Positions 44,650 through 54,915 of a DNA stretch of 64,000 nucleotides are shown here, piece after piece (positions within the stretch are counted from its first letter, which is position 1; each line of letters opens with the position of its first letter). The notes below the pieces were generated by a model. It ran no database searches, was not told where the DNA came from, and saw nothing but the letters and a program-made list of their open reading frames with translations. Origin of the DNA: Flavobacterium cupriresistens (GTDB lineage: Bacteria; Bacteroidota; Bacteroidia; Flavobacteriales; Flavobacteriaceae); contig NZ_CP087134.1 of assembly GCF_020911925.1 (NCBI RefSeq), positions 4,340,001 through 4,404,000 on the forward strand. Direction: 5' to 3'. The translations under genes were made by a program, and so were the position numbers.

Positions 44650-47316
44650 TTATTTTTTGATAAAACGTTTTACCGTTTTCTTACCGTCTTTCTCCAAAAC
44701 CACGAAATAAATTCCGGTTTTTAAACGGGAAACATCCATACTGTTGTTGCTGATTTTCTGCTGAGAAACTACAGCTCCTGTTTGCGAATCTACAATGCTA
44801 ACTTGCTGTCCGTTTACTGTAGTGGTAACAAAAAGAGTATTTTCTGCCGGACTTGGATAAACACTTAGTTCCGTTGCAATCGGTTCTTCCTCCGTCGTTT
44901 TTATTACTGCTGTTTTTGCAGCAGCACCAACTTTTGTGATTTTAATCCAATTGATATTCATTCCGGTATTTTGAATGTATATCCCAAAGTTATAAGTACC
45001 CGCATTTACATTTACGGTCTGAGATACCGTTTGCCAGTTTTGCCATCCTCCTGTATTCGGAATATCAACACTCCCTAACACTATTGTTCCGCCATTCAAA
45101 TCCGAAGATAATCTGCCTCCTGTTACGGCACTTGCTACTCTGTATTCGATTAAATAAGAACCTGTTGTTGGAAAATTAATACTGTTGTAAGCGATCCAGT
45201 CACCTGTTTCTGTATAACCAACATTAGAACCTCCACCGGTATCGGTTGTAGCTTCTACCTGAATTCCGTTCATAGCCGAATAATCTTCAGCCTGAATTAA
45301 AACGGACGTTTGCAAGGTCGGCGCCGGAATTAGTTTCCACTGTCCACAAGTCTGGTTGTTATTGTCCCATTGCTGTACATTGGCTCCATTTGTTGTACTG
45401 GCACCCGCTACCTCAACAATTCTGCCGCTGTGACGTGCCACAATTTTATAAAACCCGTCACCGGTTGAAACTAAAACAAACTGTTGATTGGTCGTTGCAT
45501 TGTATGGATATTGCTCTACATTGGCACCATTTGCTTTATTAAAACCATTTACATCCAATGACAAACCACTGTGATTTACTATAATTTTATACATTCCATC
45601 CCCTAAGTGTGTGAAGGTGAATTTTTGATTGTTTCCATTGTTAGCAGCTCCTTGCGCAACATTAGCACCAATGGCCGTACTGGCATTCCAAACGTCCATA
45701 TTAAGTCCGCTGTTTCTGTTTTGCAAATAATAGGTCGCGTTTCCTAAAGTTGTAGTTCCGTTTGCTATAATTCTAACCGAAGTCACTTTATCATTCCAGG
45801 TTGTATTCAGACAAGAGTTATCCGAATTAATTACTGTTGAAGTTCCTGTAAAATTATCATCCTGATACAAAATAGCCTGAAAACCTTGTGTGATTTTTAG
45901 CGATGAAATATCATCATTCAAAACTCCAAGTGTGTTTAAACGTGCTAAATTGTAATCACCAATGGTCAGTCCGCCTGAGAATCCGGTATAGTTACAATCT
46001 TTATAAACTGTAATCACATCTGTCGTTGCGGGTACTGAAGGAACTGTTCCGGCATAACCTCCAAAAGTTGCGATTACCTTGGTTGGTTGAGGCGAATGAA
46101 GGGATGGCGACTGATCTGCTACATCATCATAAGCAAATCCGTAAGCCAAATTGTCTACACTAATGCCCGGCAAATGCCAAAATTTAGAATAATGATTCGT
46201 TGGATTTACCTGATAAAATTGTGATGCATTGTACCAGTTTTGCTGTCCCGGATTTGTTGTGGTAACATTCACAACGTGTCTGTTTATAGCAGCCGTTAAC
46301 TGTGCCTGAACTACAAGGTCTAAATCTCCGTCAACCAATCTTCTGTCTAATACCCCTTTCCCTTCAAGAGCTTCCTGCGTTGTAGGTCTGCTTTGTACAC
46401 GTCCCGTACGGCCCACAAAACCTCCTGATTGTCCGACAACCTCAAGTTGTTCTCCTATAACTCTGCCTTTAAAAACTCCGGCATCTCCAGCATAAAAGAT
46501 CAAATCTTCGTTTTTGTATTTATTCCAGATTGCGTCGATATATGATTTTAGATAATTCGCCTGAGGTCCAACTGTAGTTCCTCCGGTTCCATCAGCAAAG
46601 GCAGGTGTTTTTGAGGGTGCAGTAATTTCACCAGTAGCATCATTGACACAACCTTGAAATTCTGACGGTACATTGGCTTTAAAAGCAGCCACTATATCAG
46701 CATGTTTCTTTAATTCCCCTACACGTTTTTGATAACCGTTTGCGCCAAACAACTCCAATCCCATTGGATATTTATACGAATCTACTCTTGACGGATTTCC
46801 AAAGAAACCATATTGGTTATTGGTAAGTTCGATGATTTCATATAAAATTCCCTGATTGGGATCTGTTGCATTCAACGGATTTGGTGAAGTATATCCTGAT
46901 GGAGCGCCACTCGCCCCAAAGAAATAAAAGTACAATTGTTGTCCTTTTGAAATAAAAACACGGCAACCTGCAATTTGTGGCAAAGTGAAGGTTTTGTTTG
47001 GAATTTCACTCAGTTTTGTAAAACAGTTGGCATATTTTGAGTTTTGTCCCGGTCCGGTATTTCCGCCAATTGTTGGCCCTGTAACCGTATTGTACGACGA
47101 ATTCATTGGTAAAACCTGACTTGTTTTGGCATTTACCCAAACATGATTTCCAGTTGTGTAATCAATTCCGACTATGGCTACGTACAACTCGTTATCATTA
47201 AAAGTAGAAGTATTGCTTATGGTAAAGGGAATCGGGCCCTGACCGTACATTAAATTGGAGAACACCAAAAGCAGCGTTATCAGCAAAGAAATTCGGTAAA
47301 GTTTAATTCTTTTCAT
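44650..47316 (-). CDS. Secreted GH64 beta-1,3-glucanase, multi-modular
   Basis: An 888-residue protein with signal peptide (1-25); a GH64 thaumatin-like catalytic domain (about 26-415: CRVFISKGQQLYFYFFG, LYEIIELT, PMGLELFGANGY, FAYDDVADQSPSLHSP); a beta/gamma-crystallin-like module (about 425-515, VYKDCNYTGFSGGLTIGDYN); a ricin-type trefoil (about 520-665, repeated NGANV-Q, three times); a CBM6 module (about 672-800); and a type A T9SS tail. GH64 enzymes release short oligosaccharides such as laminaripentaose from beta-1,3-glucan. The crystallin plus trefoil pairing on GH64 is unusual. Neighbour enzymes GH18 and GH16 complete a fungal-wall set. Confidence 0.88.
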   Translation of the reverse strand: MKRIKLYRISLLITLLLVFSNLMYGQGPIPFTISNTSTFNDNELYVAIVGIDYTTGNHVWVNAKTSQVLPMNSSYNTVTGPTIGGNTGPGQNSKYANCFTKLSEIPNKTFTLPQIAGCRVFISKGQQLYFYFFGASGAPSGYTSPNPLNATDPNQGILYEIIELTNNQYGFFGNPSRVDSYKYPMGLELFGANGYQKRVGELKKHADIVAAFKANVPSEFQGCVNDATGEITAPSKTPAFADGTGGTTVGPQANYLKSYIDAIWNKYKNEDLIFYAGDAGVFKGRVIGEQLEVVGQSGGFVGRTGRVQSRPTTQEALEGKGVLDRRLVDGDLDLVVQAQLTAAINRHVVNVTTTNPGQQNWYNASQFYQVNPTNHYSKFWHLPGISVDNLAYGFAYDDVADQSPSLHSPQPTKVIATFGGYAGTVPSVPATTDVITVYKDCNYTGFSGGLTIGDYNLARLNTLGVLNDDISSLKITQGFQAILYQDDNFTGTSTVINSDNSCLNTTWNDKVTSVRIIANGTTTLGNATYYLQNRNSGLNMDVWNASTAIGANVAQGAANNGNNQKFTFTHLGDGMYKIIVNHSGLSLDVNGFNKANGANVEQYPYNATTNQQFVLVSTGDGFYKIVARHSGRIVEVAGASTTNGANVQQWDNNNQTCGQWKLIPAPTLQTSVLIQAEDYSAMNGIQVEATTDTGGGSNVGYTETGDWIAYNSINFPTTGSYLIEYRVASAVTGGRLSSDLNGGTIVLGSVDIPNTGGWQNWQTVSQTVNVNAGTYNFGIYIQNTGMNINWIKITKVGAAAKTAVIKTTEEEPIATELSVYPSPAENTLFVTTTVNGQQVSIVDSQTGAVVSQQKISNNSMDVSRLKTGIYFVVLEKDGKKTVKRFIKK

Positions 47317-47388
47317 ATCTAAAGTTTTTGGGATGATTACTTATTCTTTAAAACTCTGAAAATCACTTTTAAAGAAATGATTTTTGGT

Positions 47389-47480
47389 AATCCGTCAGGT
47401 GTTATTTGGTGGCCTTTTTCTCTTTAAACTTCGGCGTTGAACCGTTAGCTTTTCTTAAATCAAAATACACCTGACGGATT
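47389..47480 (-). other. Long-range inverted repeat between GH16 and GH64 genes
   Basis: AATCCGTCAGGTGT (47389-47402) and its exact reverse complement ACACCTGACGGATT (47467-47480) enclose 64 bp. Placed straight after the GH16 stop, before the GH64 start on the minus strand, it can form a hairpin in their shared RNA or act as a terminator. Confidence 0.55.
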
Positions 47481-47485
47481 GCTGT

Positions 47486-50400
47486 TTATTTTTTAATTAC
47501 TTTTTTAGTAACGCTTTTCTGATCGGAACTAAAATTTAAAATGTAGATTCCTTTTGGAAGTCGGCTAATATCGATAACCTTTTCTTCAACCGCAGTATCC
47601 ATGCGGCTTTTTGCTACCAGATTACCTGCCAGGTCATGAATCGTAACTTCTTTATTGGTTAATTTCGCAGGAACTGAAAGCTCGATATACTCATTTGCTG
47701 GATTTGGATAAATGGATACCTCAGTTACTTCCCTATCAGGAGAAATGTCTTTAGTAACTGCAACTTTTTTAGCCGCTGCCGCAGCTCCGTAAGCTTCTAT
47801 TTCGTACAAGGAATATCCGTAAGGTGCCAACGCTTTTGCGGTACATAAAACTCTAATGTATCTTCCTGATCCGCTTACGGCTAAATCATCGGTTCCTCCG
47901 TCGCTTGCTGTTTGTGTAGTAACGGTTTCATTTTCTGTGAAAGTAGCATCTGCAGAAATCTGTACTTTGTATTGGGTTGCGAAAGCAGCTTCCCATTTTA
48001 ATACCACTCGATTGATGTTGTAAGTACTTCCTAAATCGACATAAATCCATTCGGTAGCATTTGCAAAAGAACTCGCCCATCTTGTTGCTGTAGCGTCTCC
48101 ATCTGTTGTTTTGGCAGCTGAAAGTGTCGTATTTTCTTCTGTTGAAGCTACTGCTGTTTTCCCTAAAGCCAGATTGGTATTGGTACTTGGAACAATATTT
48201 CGAACAAGTACATCACTAAATATTCCAGTTCCTAATGTACCATTTGCATGCGATGTTACCGCCATACCCACATAGATTGTATTGGCCATTGCAATCGTTC
48301 TTGCTGTTCCAATCTGAGTCCATGTAGTTCCGTTATCTGAAGTATATGAGGTAAATACATTACCTAATCTTACCAAACGAACCCATTTTGGTGCTGCTCC
48401 TCCAACACCCTCAAAAATCGTCGTCCCGGAAGTAGTATCTCTTGACAAAAACTCTATTCCTGCTCCTGCACTGGCATCAGTCATAGCGTGTTTAGAAGTC
48501 GGTGAAAGCGTTTCACGGAACATTACGCCCGCTTTGGCATACGTACTGGTATTGGTCAATGAATTTACTTTCGCGATAATTTCGGCATCACCTGTTATGG
48601 ATTGGTTTACATACTGAAATTGATCACTTGATTCCCAAATATCTGTTCCGGATCCTTTTACGGTAAATGTTCCGGCGGAAAAAGTGGCTTCACCAGCCGG
48701 AGTCACAGCCCCTAAATCAGTACTAATCCACGGAGCAGGTAAAGTAGCCGTTGGATTCTCGGTGCTCACTAAATTGACACTTCTGATGTTATCAAAATAA
48801 TAGGTGCTTCCGGAATTCGTTCCCGGTTCTACTAAGAAAACGAAACGATTTACTTCGCTGTTTAAAGTAGAGGCATCGGGTGCACTTGCATAAGAGAACA
48901 CCAAAGTATGCCAGCTATTGGTTTGTTTTACTACGGCCTGATAAATGCTATGTCTTCCCACAGGATAATTAGACGGAATCGAAGCACTGCTTTCTGCCTG
49001 CCACGAGATTACAGATCCAACCGGAGCCGAAGTATAGACATCCATTGCAAATTTTTTGGTGCCGCTTTTGAAATCTCCAATATTGGTCAAAGTTGAATTA
49101 AACGAAAAATTATCATACAGCTCTGTTGCTTTCCTTACGTATTTACCAACATTAGAGGATGTATTGATTCCGCTTGCATTCGGATTTGCAGCATTGGCTG
49201 TATAGGTTCCAATTGCGTCTCTAAAAGTAATATTGTGTATGGTTTGGTAATCCTCATAAACGACTCCGGCAGTATACGTATCCGGTAATTTTGTAGAACC
49301 AATTCTGATATTGTCAAAATAATACGTATCGCTCGTGTAAGATCCTGAGTTAAACAATAACACCATTTGGTTAATTGCCAGATTAGAAGTTCCTTCGTCA
49401 GGGCTCGAATTGTAATAAAATGTCAAGGTTTCCCATTGATTTTGTTTGGATGTTATGGCGACATAATTACTGTTTCTTCCTATTGGAAAATTCGCAGGAA
49501 GTGAGGTTGCACTATTCTCTAAATTTAAACTCACCACAGTCCCAACCGGCGCCGAAGTATACACATCAATCATGATTTTATTGGTCTGATTTTTTAATAA
49601 ACCGGCATCTTCGATTGTATTTTGCGTATTAAAAAACAACACATCGTATTGCTCTGTTACATTTCTAACGTACTTCGCCACATTCGCGGAAGCGTTAACC
49701 GAATTAGACCCCTGATTGGCTACCACCGAATACGTTCCGGTCGTTGTTCCTTTTATAATTGTATTAATGCCATCATAATTCTGCAGCACCGTTGTGGCAA
49801 TAATTGGTTTTTCGGGAGCTGCTTTCGTCAGTAAATTATCAATATAATAGGTCGCTCCCGAATTAGAATTGGACTCAAAAAGAAGCACAACGGTATTGAT
49901 CGCCAAAGCACTTGTGTTGGCATCAATTACTTTTTCGAATTCAAATTCTATCGTTTCCCATTTGTTTTGTACGGTTGTAGTCGCTTTGTAACCACTATGT
50001 CTTCCGTACGGAAAATTAGTTGCCGTTGTTACGAGACTGTTTTCGAGTTGCATGGAAATTTTAGTTCCCACCGGAGCGGAAGTATAAATATCAAAAGAGA
50101 GTTTTTTTCTTCCATAAACATAATCATTGGCATTGGTAATGGTTAGATTTTTAATGTTTACCACATCATACAATTCAGAAGCGTTACGAACGTATTTTCC
50201 AACCAAAGCAGAGGTATTTACACCCGTAGCGGACGGATTTGCTACCGCTTCAGTTAAAACACCCGTCTTAAGCGGATAAAGCACATTTCTATTGCTTTGA
50301 AAATCTTCGTGGATTTTCTCAACCGGTAAAGGCACTTCTGTAGTTACGGCCAGTTTATAGGTTGTGGCATTGCAACCGGAAACAGTTGCCACAGCGGCAA

Positions 50401-51451
50401 TGTCTCCTCCTGTAGTTCCCCAATTAACTGTAATCGTATTGGTTCCCTGCCCAGAAGTAATCGTCGCACCGGATGGTACGGTCCAATTGTAACTTGCTCC
50501 GGCAATCGCATTCAGCGTATAGGTTTTTCCTGTTTCGTTATGATATACTTTTGCATCACCGGTTACTCCATGCGTAAAACTTCCATCGTACACACGAACA
50601 TAATCAACTTGCAATTTTGATGGAAAATCAGCCGGAATTGGCTCCACTCCTGCTCCGTTGACGCTTGTATATGGCGTTCCTAAACTACCGACAGCCAAAT
50701 TCAAAATAATATAAAAATTATTATCATTAAAAGGCCAGCCGCCATTTACAGTGGTGTTTGGAGTTGCTGTATGAAATAAGTTTCCATCAATAAACCATTT
50801 AATACTATTAGGTCCCCATTCTACAGCATATACGTGAAATTCTGTAGACAAATCTGTTGGAGAAGTGTAACTCCTACCGGTGTAATGGTAGCCTCCACCG
50901 TCATAATGAATGGTTCCGTCAACAGACTTTGGATTCCTGTGTTTCGCTTCCATAATATCAATTTCACCAGTATACGGCCAATTGGATACACCGGCAGGCA
51001 ACATCCAGAATGCGGGCCATGCGCCCATACCTGAAGATAATTTCATACGGGCTTCCACTCTTCCGTATTTCAAAGAATATTTGCCCTCAGTAGTTAGTTT
51101 TGCTGATGAATAGGGCTGTTGCGGGAATGCTGCACTGGGCTCATATTTCGCCTCAATATTAAGGTAACTGTTTGTTCCTTCTTTAACAATAGTCGCCTGA
51201 TTTGGATCGTAACGTTGTGCTTCAGCGTTCCCAAAGCCACAGAGAGTGGGACAGCCGTTTCCGGAAATACTTTGCCATTTTGTGGCGTCTACTGTGGTTC
51301 CGTTAAACTCGTCTGCCCAAACGAGTGTATTACATTGTGCCTGTAGTTTTAGAAAAGGGGACAAGGCTACCAGAGCCATAATAAAACACCTTTTCAGATA
51401 ATTGCAATTGCTTCTCGGTGGTCGGCCGAAAAAAGAGTTTTTTTGATTCAT
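47486..51451 (-). CDS. Secreted GH16 laminarinase-type enzyme, multi-modular (1321 aa)
   Basis: Signal peptide ends near residue 39. GH16 domain (about 40-290) carries WADEFNGT at its start and the catalytic TGEIDIMEAK with Glu163 (nucleophile), Asp165 and Glu168 (acid/base), all intact. A PKD-like domain (about 295-370) follows, then three related beta-sandwich modules (about 375-545, 553-720, 730-895) that each contain YVR..(T/S)E.YD and a ...TSAPVG... strand. Next come a DUF1349/lectin-like module (about 905-1085), an F5/8 type C (CBM32-like) module (about 1090-1235) and a type A T9SS tail. It cuts beta-1,3-glucan (laminarin or fungal glucan). Usual GH16 enzymes have one or two extra modules; six is many. 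The start at 51451 fits a long positive n-region; ATG at residue 25 is possible. Confidence 0.9.
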   Translation of the reverse strand: MNQKNSFFGRPPRSNCNYLKRCFIMALVALSPFLKLQAQCNTLVWADEFNGTTVDATKWQSISGNGCPTLCGFGNAEAQRYDPNQATIVKEGTNSYLNIEAKYEPSAAFPQQPYSSAKLTTEGKYSLKYGRVEARMKLSSGMGAWPAFWMLPAGVSNWPYTGEIDIMEAKHRNPKSVDGTIHYDGGGYHYTGRSYTSPTDLSTEFHVYAVEWGPNSIKWFIDGNLFHTATPNTTVNGGWPFNDNNFYIILNLAVGSLGTPYTSVNGAGVEPIPADFPSKLQVDYVRVYDGSFTHGVTGDAKVYHNETGKTYTLNAIAGASYNWTVPSGATITSGQGTNTITVNWGTTGGDIAAVATVSGCNATTYKLAVTTEVPLPVEKIHEDFQSNRNVLYPLKTGVLTEAVANPSATGVNTSALVGKYVRNASELYDVVNIKNLTITNANDYVYGRKKLSFDIYTSAPVGTKISMQLENSLVTTATNFPYGRHSGYKATTTVQNKWETIEFEFEKVIDANTSALAINTVVLLFESNSNSGATYYIDNLLTKAAPEKPIIATTVLQNYDGINTIIKGTTTGTYSVVANQGSNSVNASANVAKYVRNVTEQYDVLFFNTQNTIEDAGLLKNQTNKIMIDVYTSAPVGTVVSLNLENSATSLPANFPIGRNSNYVAITSKQNQWETLTFYYNSSPDEGTSNLAINQMVLLFNSGSYTSDTYYFDNIRIGSTKLPDTYTAGVVYEDYQTIHNITFRDAIGTYTANAANPNASGINTSSNVGKYVRKATELYDNFSFNSTLTNIGDFKSGTKKFAMDVYTSAPVGSVISWQAESSASIPSNYPVGRHSIYQAVVKQTNSWHTLVFSYASAPDASTLNSEVNRFVFLVEPGTNSGSTYYFDNIRSVNLVSTENPTATLPAPWISTDLGAVTPAGEATFSAGTFTVKGSGTDIWESSDQFQYVNQSITGDAEIIAKVNSLTNTSTYAKAGVMFRETLSPTSKHAMTDASAGAGIEFLSRDTTSGTTIFEGVGGAAPKWVRLVRLGNVFTSYTSDNGTTWTQIGTARTIAMANTIYVGMAVTSHANGTLGTGIFSDVLVRNIVPSTNTNLALGKTAVASTEENTTLSAAKTTDGDATATRWASSFANATEWIYVDLGSTYNINRVVLKWEAAFATQYKVQISADATFTENETVTTQTASDGGTDDLAVSGSGRYIRVLCTAKALAPYGYSLYEIEAYGAAAAAKKVAVTKDISPDREVTEVSIYPNPANEYIELSVPAKLTNKEVTIHDLAGNLVAKSRMDTAVEEKVIDISRLPKGIYILNFSSDQKSVTKKVIKK

Positions 51452-51658
51452 TTTTTTAGTTTTTTGTTAGTAAAGAATACCATCAAATCAAAAAGTCAAT
51501 TTGCAAAAAATGGACTGATTTTTCTGATAATAATTCACAATATTAACAAATAAACTACCCTGAAGACCAATTCGGGGCTACGGTTTGACTACGGTGGTTG
51601 ATAAAAAAATGTCCCAAACGGCTCAATCAGACCTAAGATTTTACTTCACAATACCAAA

Positions 51659-54583
51659 TCAAAAATTAAGAATAAACTCCGTAATATTGGCATCAGAAGA
51701 AAGTTGCAGTTTTTTTCGAATGCGGTATCGGGTGTCCTCAACACCTCTTACCGAAATTCCCAAAAGCGGAGCAATTTCTTTTGTATTGAAGTTCATTCGC
51801 AGATACGCACACAATCGCATGTCCCGCGGAGTCAATTCAGGAAAACTGTTTTTCAGTCGTTGCATGAAATTATCATGTAGCTGATTGAAGATTTCTTCGA
51901 ATTCATTCCAATGCTGATCTCCTTGAAGTTCATGATCAATAATTCGGTTTATCTTAGTGAGCAGACTAAAGCTGATAGCAGCCTCTTTTTCTTTCTTAAT
52001 CTCAGAGATAAGCTCTTTAATTGATAATAATATTTCATTTAAATGAATCAAATTCACCGTATTCGAAGCCACTTTGACATTTTTAAGCGTAATGGTGGCT
52101 TCCAGATTTTCACGCATGATTACCGTGTTTTGTTGTTCCAGTGCCAATTTTTGCTCATTTAATTCTGCCCGATTTCGCAACAATTCTTTCTCCTGATTTA
52201 AGATTAATTGTGCTTTTTCACGCTCGGCAAGATTCTTCTGGTACCTGACAATTGCATAAAGCAAACCGCAAAAAAGCAATATGTACAGAAGATAAGCCCA
52301 ACTGGTACGGTACCAAGGAGGCGAAATTTCGAACCTGAAAACGGCCTCTTCACTTACCACATCGTAGATATTCTTTGCCCTTACATGAAAAACATAACTG
52401 TTTTCAGGAAGATTGGTATACTCTTTTTCGGTTTGAAGGCTCCAATCTGACCATTTGGGTTCAAAACCTTCCAGCCAATACTCGTATTTAGTAGCATCAG
52501 CCTCGTCATAATAAAGAGAGGCAAATGAAAAATGTAAAGCATTATTTGAATAGGCCAAAACCGGAAAAAGGGTGTCATCACCTTCTGAATTGGTTGGAAG
52601 CACATCATATCGGCTTGAAAACAACAAACTGTCTTTTGGAGAAATACACTTTACCTCCGCTATAATTGATTTGTATTTGGTTTGATAGCTTTTTCCTTTC
52701 GTGTTATTATAATGAATTAACCCCTCTTGGGTCCCAAAAAACACATCACCGGTTGCGGTCGTCTGAATGTTTTCAAAACCCGGAATGTACAAATATCTTA
52801 ATTTTCTGAAAGGCAACTCTTCTACATCAAAATGGCCTGTCTTTTTACGACTGATCTTTCCGGTATTCTCCCCTGAAACATACCAAATATTGTTTTGATT
52901 GTCTTCTTTAAGCAAACGGATGTGGCTGTCCATTCCCAGATATTTCGCAAAAACAGCATCGGGAATCATTTTATTGCTCTTCTTGTCGCGTTTATAAACT
53001 CCTTTTGTGGTTCCAAAAAGGATCTGATCGTCAATTTGAAAAGTATTCAAAAACAAACTCGACGGAAAACCATTCTCCCGATTATAAAATTCAGTACTCC
53101 AAACTGCATCAAAATTTTTGTTGAGTTTGATTTTAAAAATTCCTTTATAACCATGCGCAATCCAGACAGCATCATTGTCGGTCACCATTACCCTGCTGCT
53201 TTCTTCAAAACCCTTAATTTTATTCTGATAGACCCACGAACCGTTTATTTTTTTCAGTAAATACAATCCGGTATAACCGCCTACAAGTAATAAATCAGGG
53301 CGATTGGGAACGATTACACCTTGCCAGGCACCGTCTATTTTGGCGAGCAATTTAGTTGAAGTTCCTTTTATTTCGAATATTCCGTTTTTTTCAAAAGCTA
53401 AAAGAGAACCTCCAAAAATGCCAATATTCCACACATTTTCAGACATTCCCGAGATATGTTGAAAGTGTACATTTTCTCGTTTACCGTTCTTATACGCATT
53501 CCAATCCAGCCAAAATAAGCCATTATCAGTTGCAATGTAAAGTTTGTTTTCATAAATCTGACTGCAATATATTTTGGTTTCAGAATTGGAGGCATCCAAT
53601 ATTTTAGACAAAGGCGACGAAATCTGAATTAACGAAATCCCTTCTTTAAGGGTTACCCATAAATTTCCTTCTTTATCTGTTTTGAGATTCGTCACATAAT
53701 CATGCTGTAATCCCATTTGTTTGTTGATGTGCTGAATCAATTTTCCCTCACTATCCAGAACTACCAACCCCGATTGACGTGTTCCGATTCCAAAATAACC
53801 ATCAGAAAGTAGAGCTCCTGTCGAAATTTGATTCTGTTTCAGTAAATAGTCTGCTTCGGTTACAAAGTTTTTTAACTGATTGTTTTTATAAACAAAAAGA
53901 CCGTCTTTTTGCGTGAGAACTACCAATCCATTCTTCGTCTCAAAGATTTTTTTAATCTTCAATCCTATAAATTGCTTACTATTTGGAAGAGGCTCTAAAA
54001 CATTGCCATTGAACTTCAGAAGCCCTTTCACATTATCCGAAACATAAATCGCTTTATTGACTTCGAAAAATTCATCAAAAGTTGAAGCTGGTCGTATGAC
54101 TTTGATTTTATTATCCTTATAAACAAACAATCCTTCCTTTGAAAAAAAAACGACTTCCTTGTTGCGAATAACGGTATGCAACACATCGCCAAAATTCCTG
54201 TTAGCCGTCGGAAGCAATTTTACCAAAGACGTATATTTATATTGTCCGTTGGGCAACTGAACGGCGTAACCAAAATCGCCCTGAGCCCCCACATATATTT
54301 TATCTTTCGCATCAATCGCGAGTGAACGAACCATACTCTTGTTTTCGGGTTGCGTGACAATGTTCCATCGGACACCGTCAAACTGCAAAATCCCGAAATG
54401 GTTGGCAAAAAACATCATGCCTTTGGAATCCTGCAAAACATCCCAATTTTCGGAAGCTGCTTTATAGCTCTTCGGACTGTAATTCGTTATAAACGGAACT
54501 CCGGTTTTTTTAATCTGTGCATTACCGGTATGGAGTAGGGAAAATAGTAGTACAACTAAAAATCTAATTTTAAATTTCGTCAT
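51659..54583 (-). CDS. Membrane-spanning propeller/Y_Y_Y regulator with LuxR-type HTH
   Basis: A 974-residue one-component regulator. Signal peptide (1-22), a periplasmic beta-propeller (about 23-690, with ligand-binding-type repeats such as DKEGNLWVTLKEGIS), a Y_Y_Y domain (about 700-765, YEYWLEGFEPKWSDW), one membrane span (about 770-790, AYLLYILLFCGLLYAIV), a coiled coil (about 795-840) and a C-terminal LuxR-type HTH (about 910-974, ELTPRDMRLCAYLRMNFNTKEIAPLLGISVRGVEDTRYRIRKK in part). There is no kinase. It probably senses an oligosaccharide outside and controls the glycosidase genes transcribed the same way, just downstream. SusC/SusD genes are absent here. Confidence 0.88.
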   Translation of the reverse strand: MTKFKIRFLVVLLFSLLHTGNAQIKKTGVPFITNYSPKSYKAASENWDVLQDSKGMMFFANHFGILQFDGVRWNIVTQPENKSMVRSLAIDAKDKIYVGAQGDFGYAVQLPNGQYKYTSLVKLLPTANRNFGDVLHTVIRNKEVVFFSKEGLFVYKDNKIKVIRPASTFDEFFEVNKAIYVSDNVKGLLKFNGNVLEPLPNSKQFIGLKIKKIFETKNGLVVLTQKDGLFVYKNNQLKNFVTEADYLLKQNQISTGALLSDGYFGIGTRQSGLVVLDSEGKLIQHINKQMGLQHDYVTNLKTDKEGNLWVTLKEGISLIQISSPLSKILDASNSETKIYCSQIYENKLYIATDNGLFWLDWNAYKNGKRENVHFQHISGMSENVWNIGIFGGSLLAFEKNGIFEIKGTSTKLLAKIDGAWQGVIVPNRPDLLLVGGYTGLYLLKKINGSWVYQNKIKGFEESSRVMVTDNDAVWIAHGYKGIFKIKLNKNFDAVWSTEFYNRENGFPSSLFLNTFQIDDQILFGTTKGVYKRDKKSNKMIPDAVFAKYLGMDSHIRLLKEDNQNNIWYVSGENTGKISRKKTGHFDVEELPFRKLRYLYIPGFENIQTTATGDVFFGTQEGLIHYNNTKGKSYQTKYKSIIAEVKCISPKDSLLFSSRYDVLPTNSEGDDTLFPVLAYSNNALHFSFASLYYDEADATKYEYWLEGFEPKWSDWSLQTEKEYTNLPENSYVFHVRAKNIYDVVSEEAVFRFEISPPWYRTSWAYLLYILLFCGLLYAIVRYQKNLAEREKAQLILNQEKELLRNRAELNEQKLALEQQNTVIMRENLEATITLKNVKVASNTVNLIHLNEILLSIKELISEIKKEKEAAISFSLLTKINRIIDHELQGDQHWNEFEEIFNQLHDNFMQRLKNSFPELTPRDMRLCAYLRMNFNTKEIAPLLGISVRGVEDTRYRIRKKLQLSSDANITEFILNF

Positions 54584-54784
54584 TTTGTTTCCGTCTGTAG
54601 GTTACTTTATAGGGCTTGCAAAAACCATCCTCTTAAAAACAATCCGTTTGGGCTTAGATTGTTTTTTGAAAAAAAAGCTGTTTCTTATTTCTTGTAAATA
54701 GTGAAAATCAACATTTTGAAGTCATAAAAAAACGAATAGCTATCTTCAAATATATAAAATTTCATTTATAGCTAACAATTAATT

Positions 54785-54915
54785 TTAACAGATAGGCACA
54801 TAGAAGTACAATCCAAAAAAACGTTTCACTATAAATAAATCACCTAAGCCTATGTGAAAAATTGTATTTTTCATAAAACAACTTAAACTCTAAAATCTAT
54901 GTGTCTATCTGTTAA
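54785..54915. repeat. Inverted-repeat element with CTATCTGTTAA ends
   Basis: TTAACAGATAGGCACATAGA (54785-54804) faces TCTATGTGTCTATCTGTTAA (54896-54915), 20 bp with one mismatch, around about 90 AT-rich bases. An inner CTATGTGAAA/TTTCACTATA pair may nest. It lies in the 540-bp gap 54584-55121, which has no gene. Confidence 0.7.
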
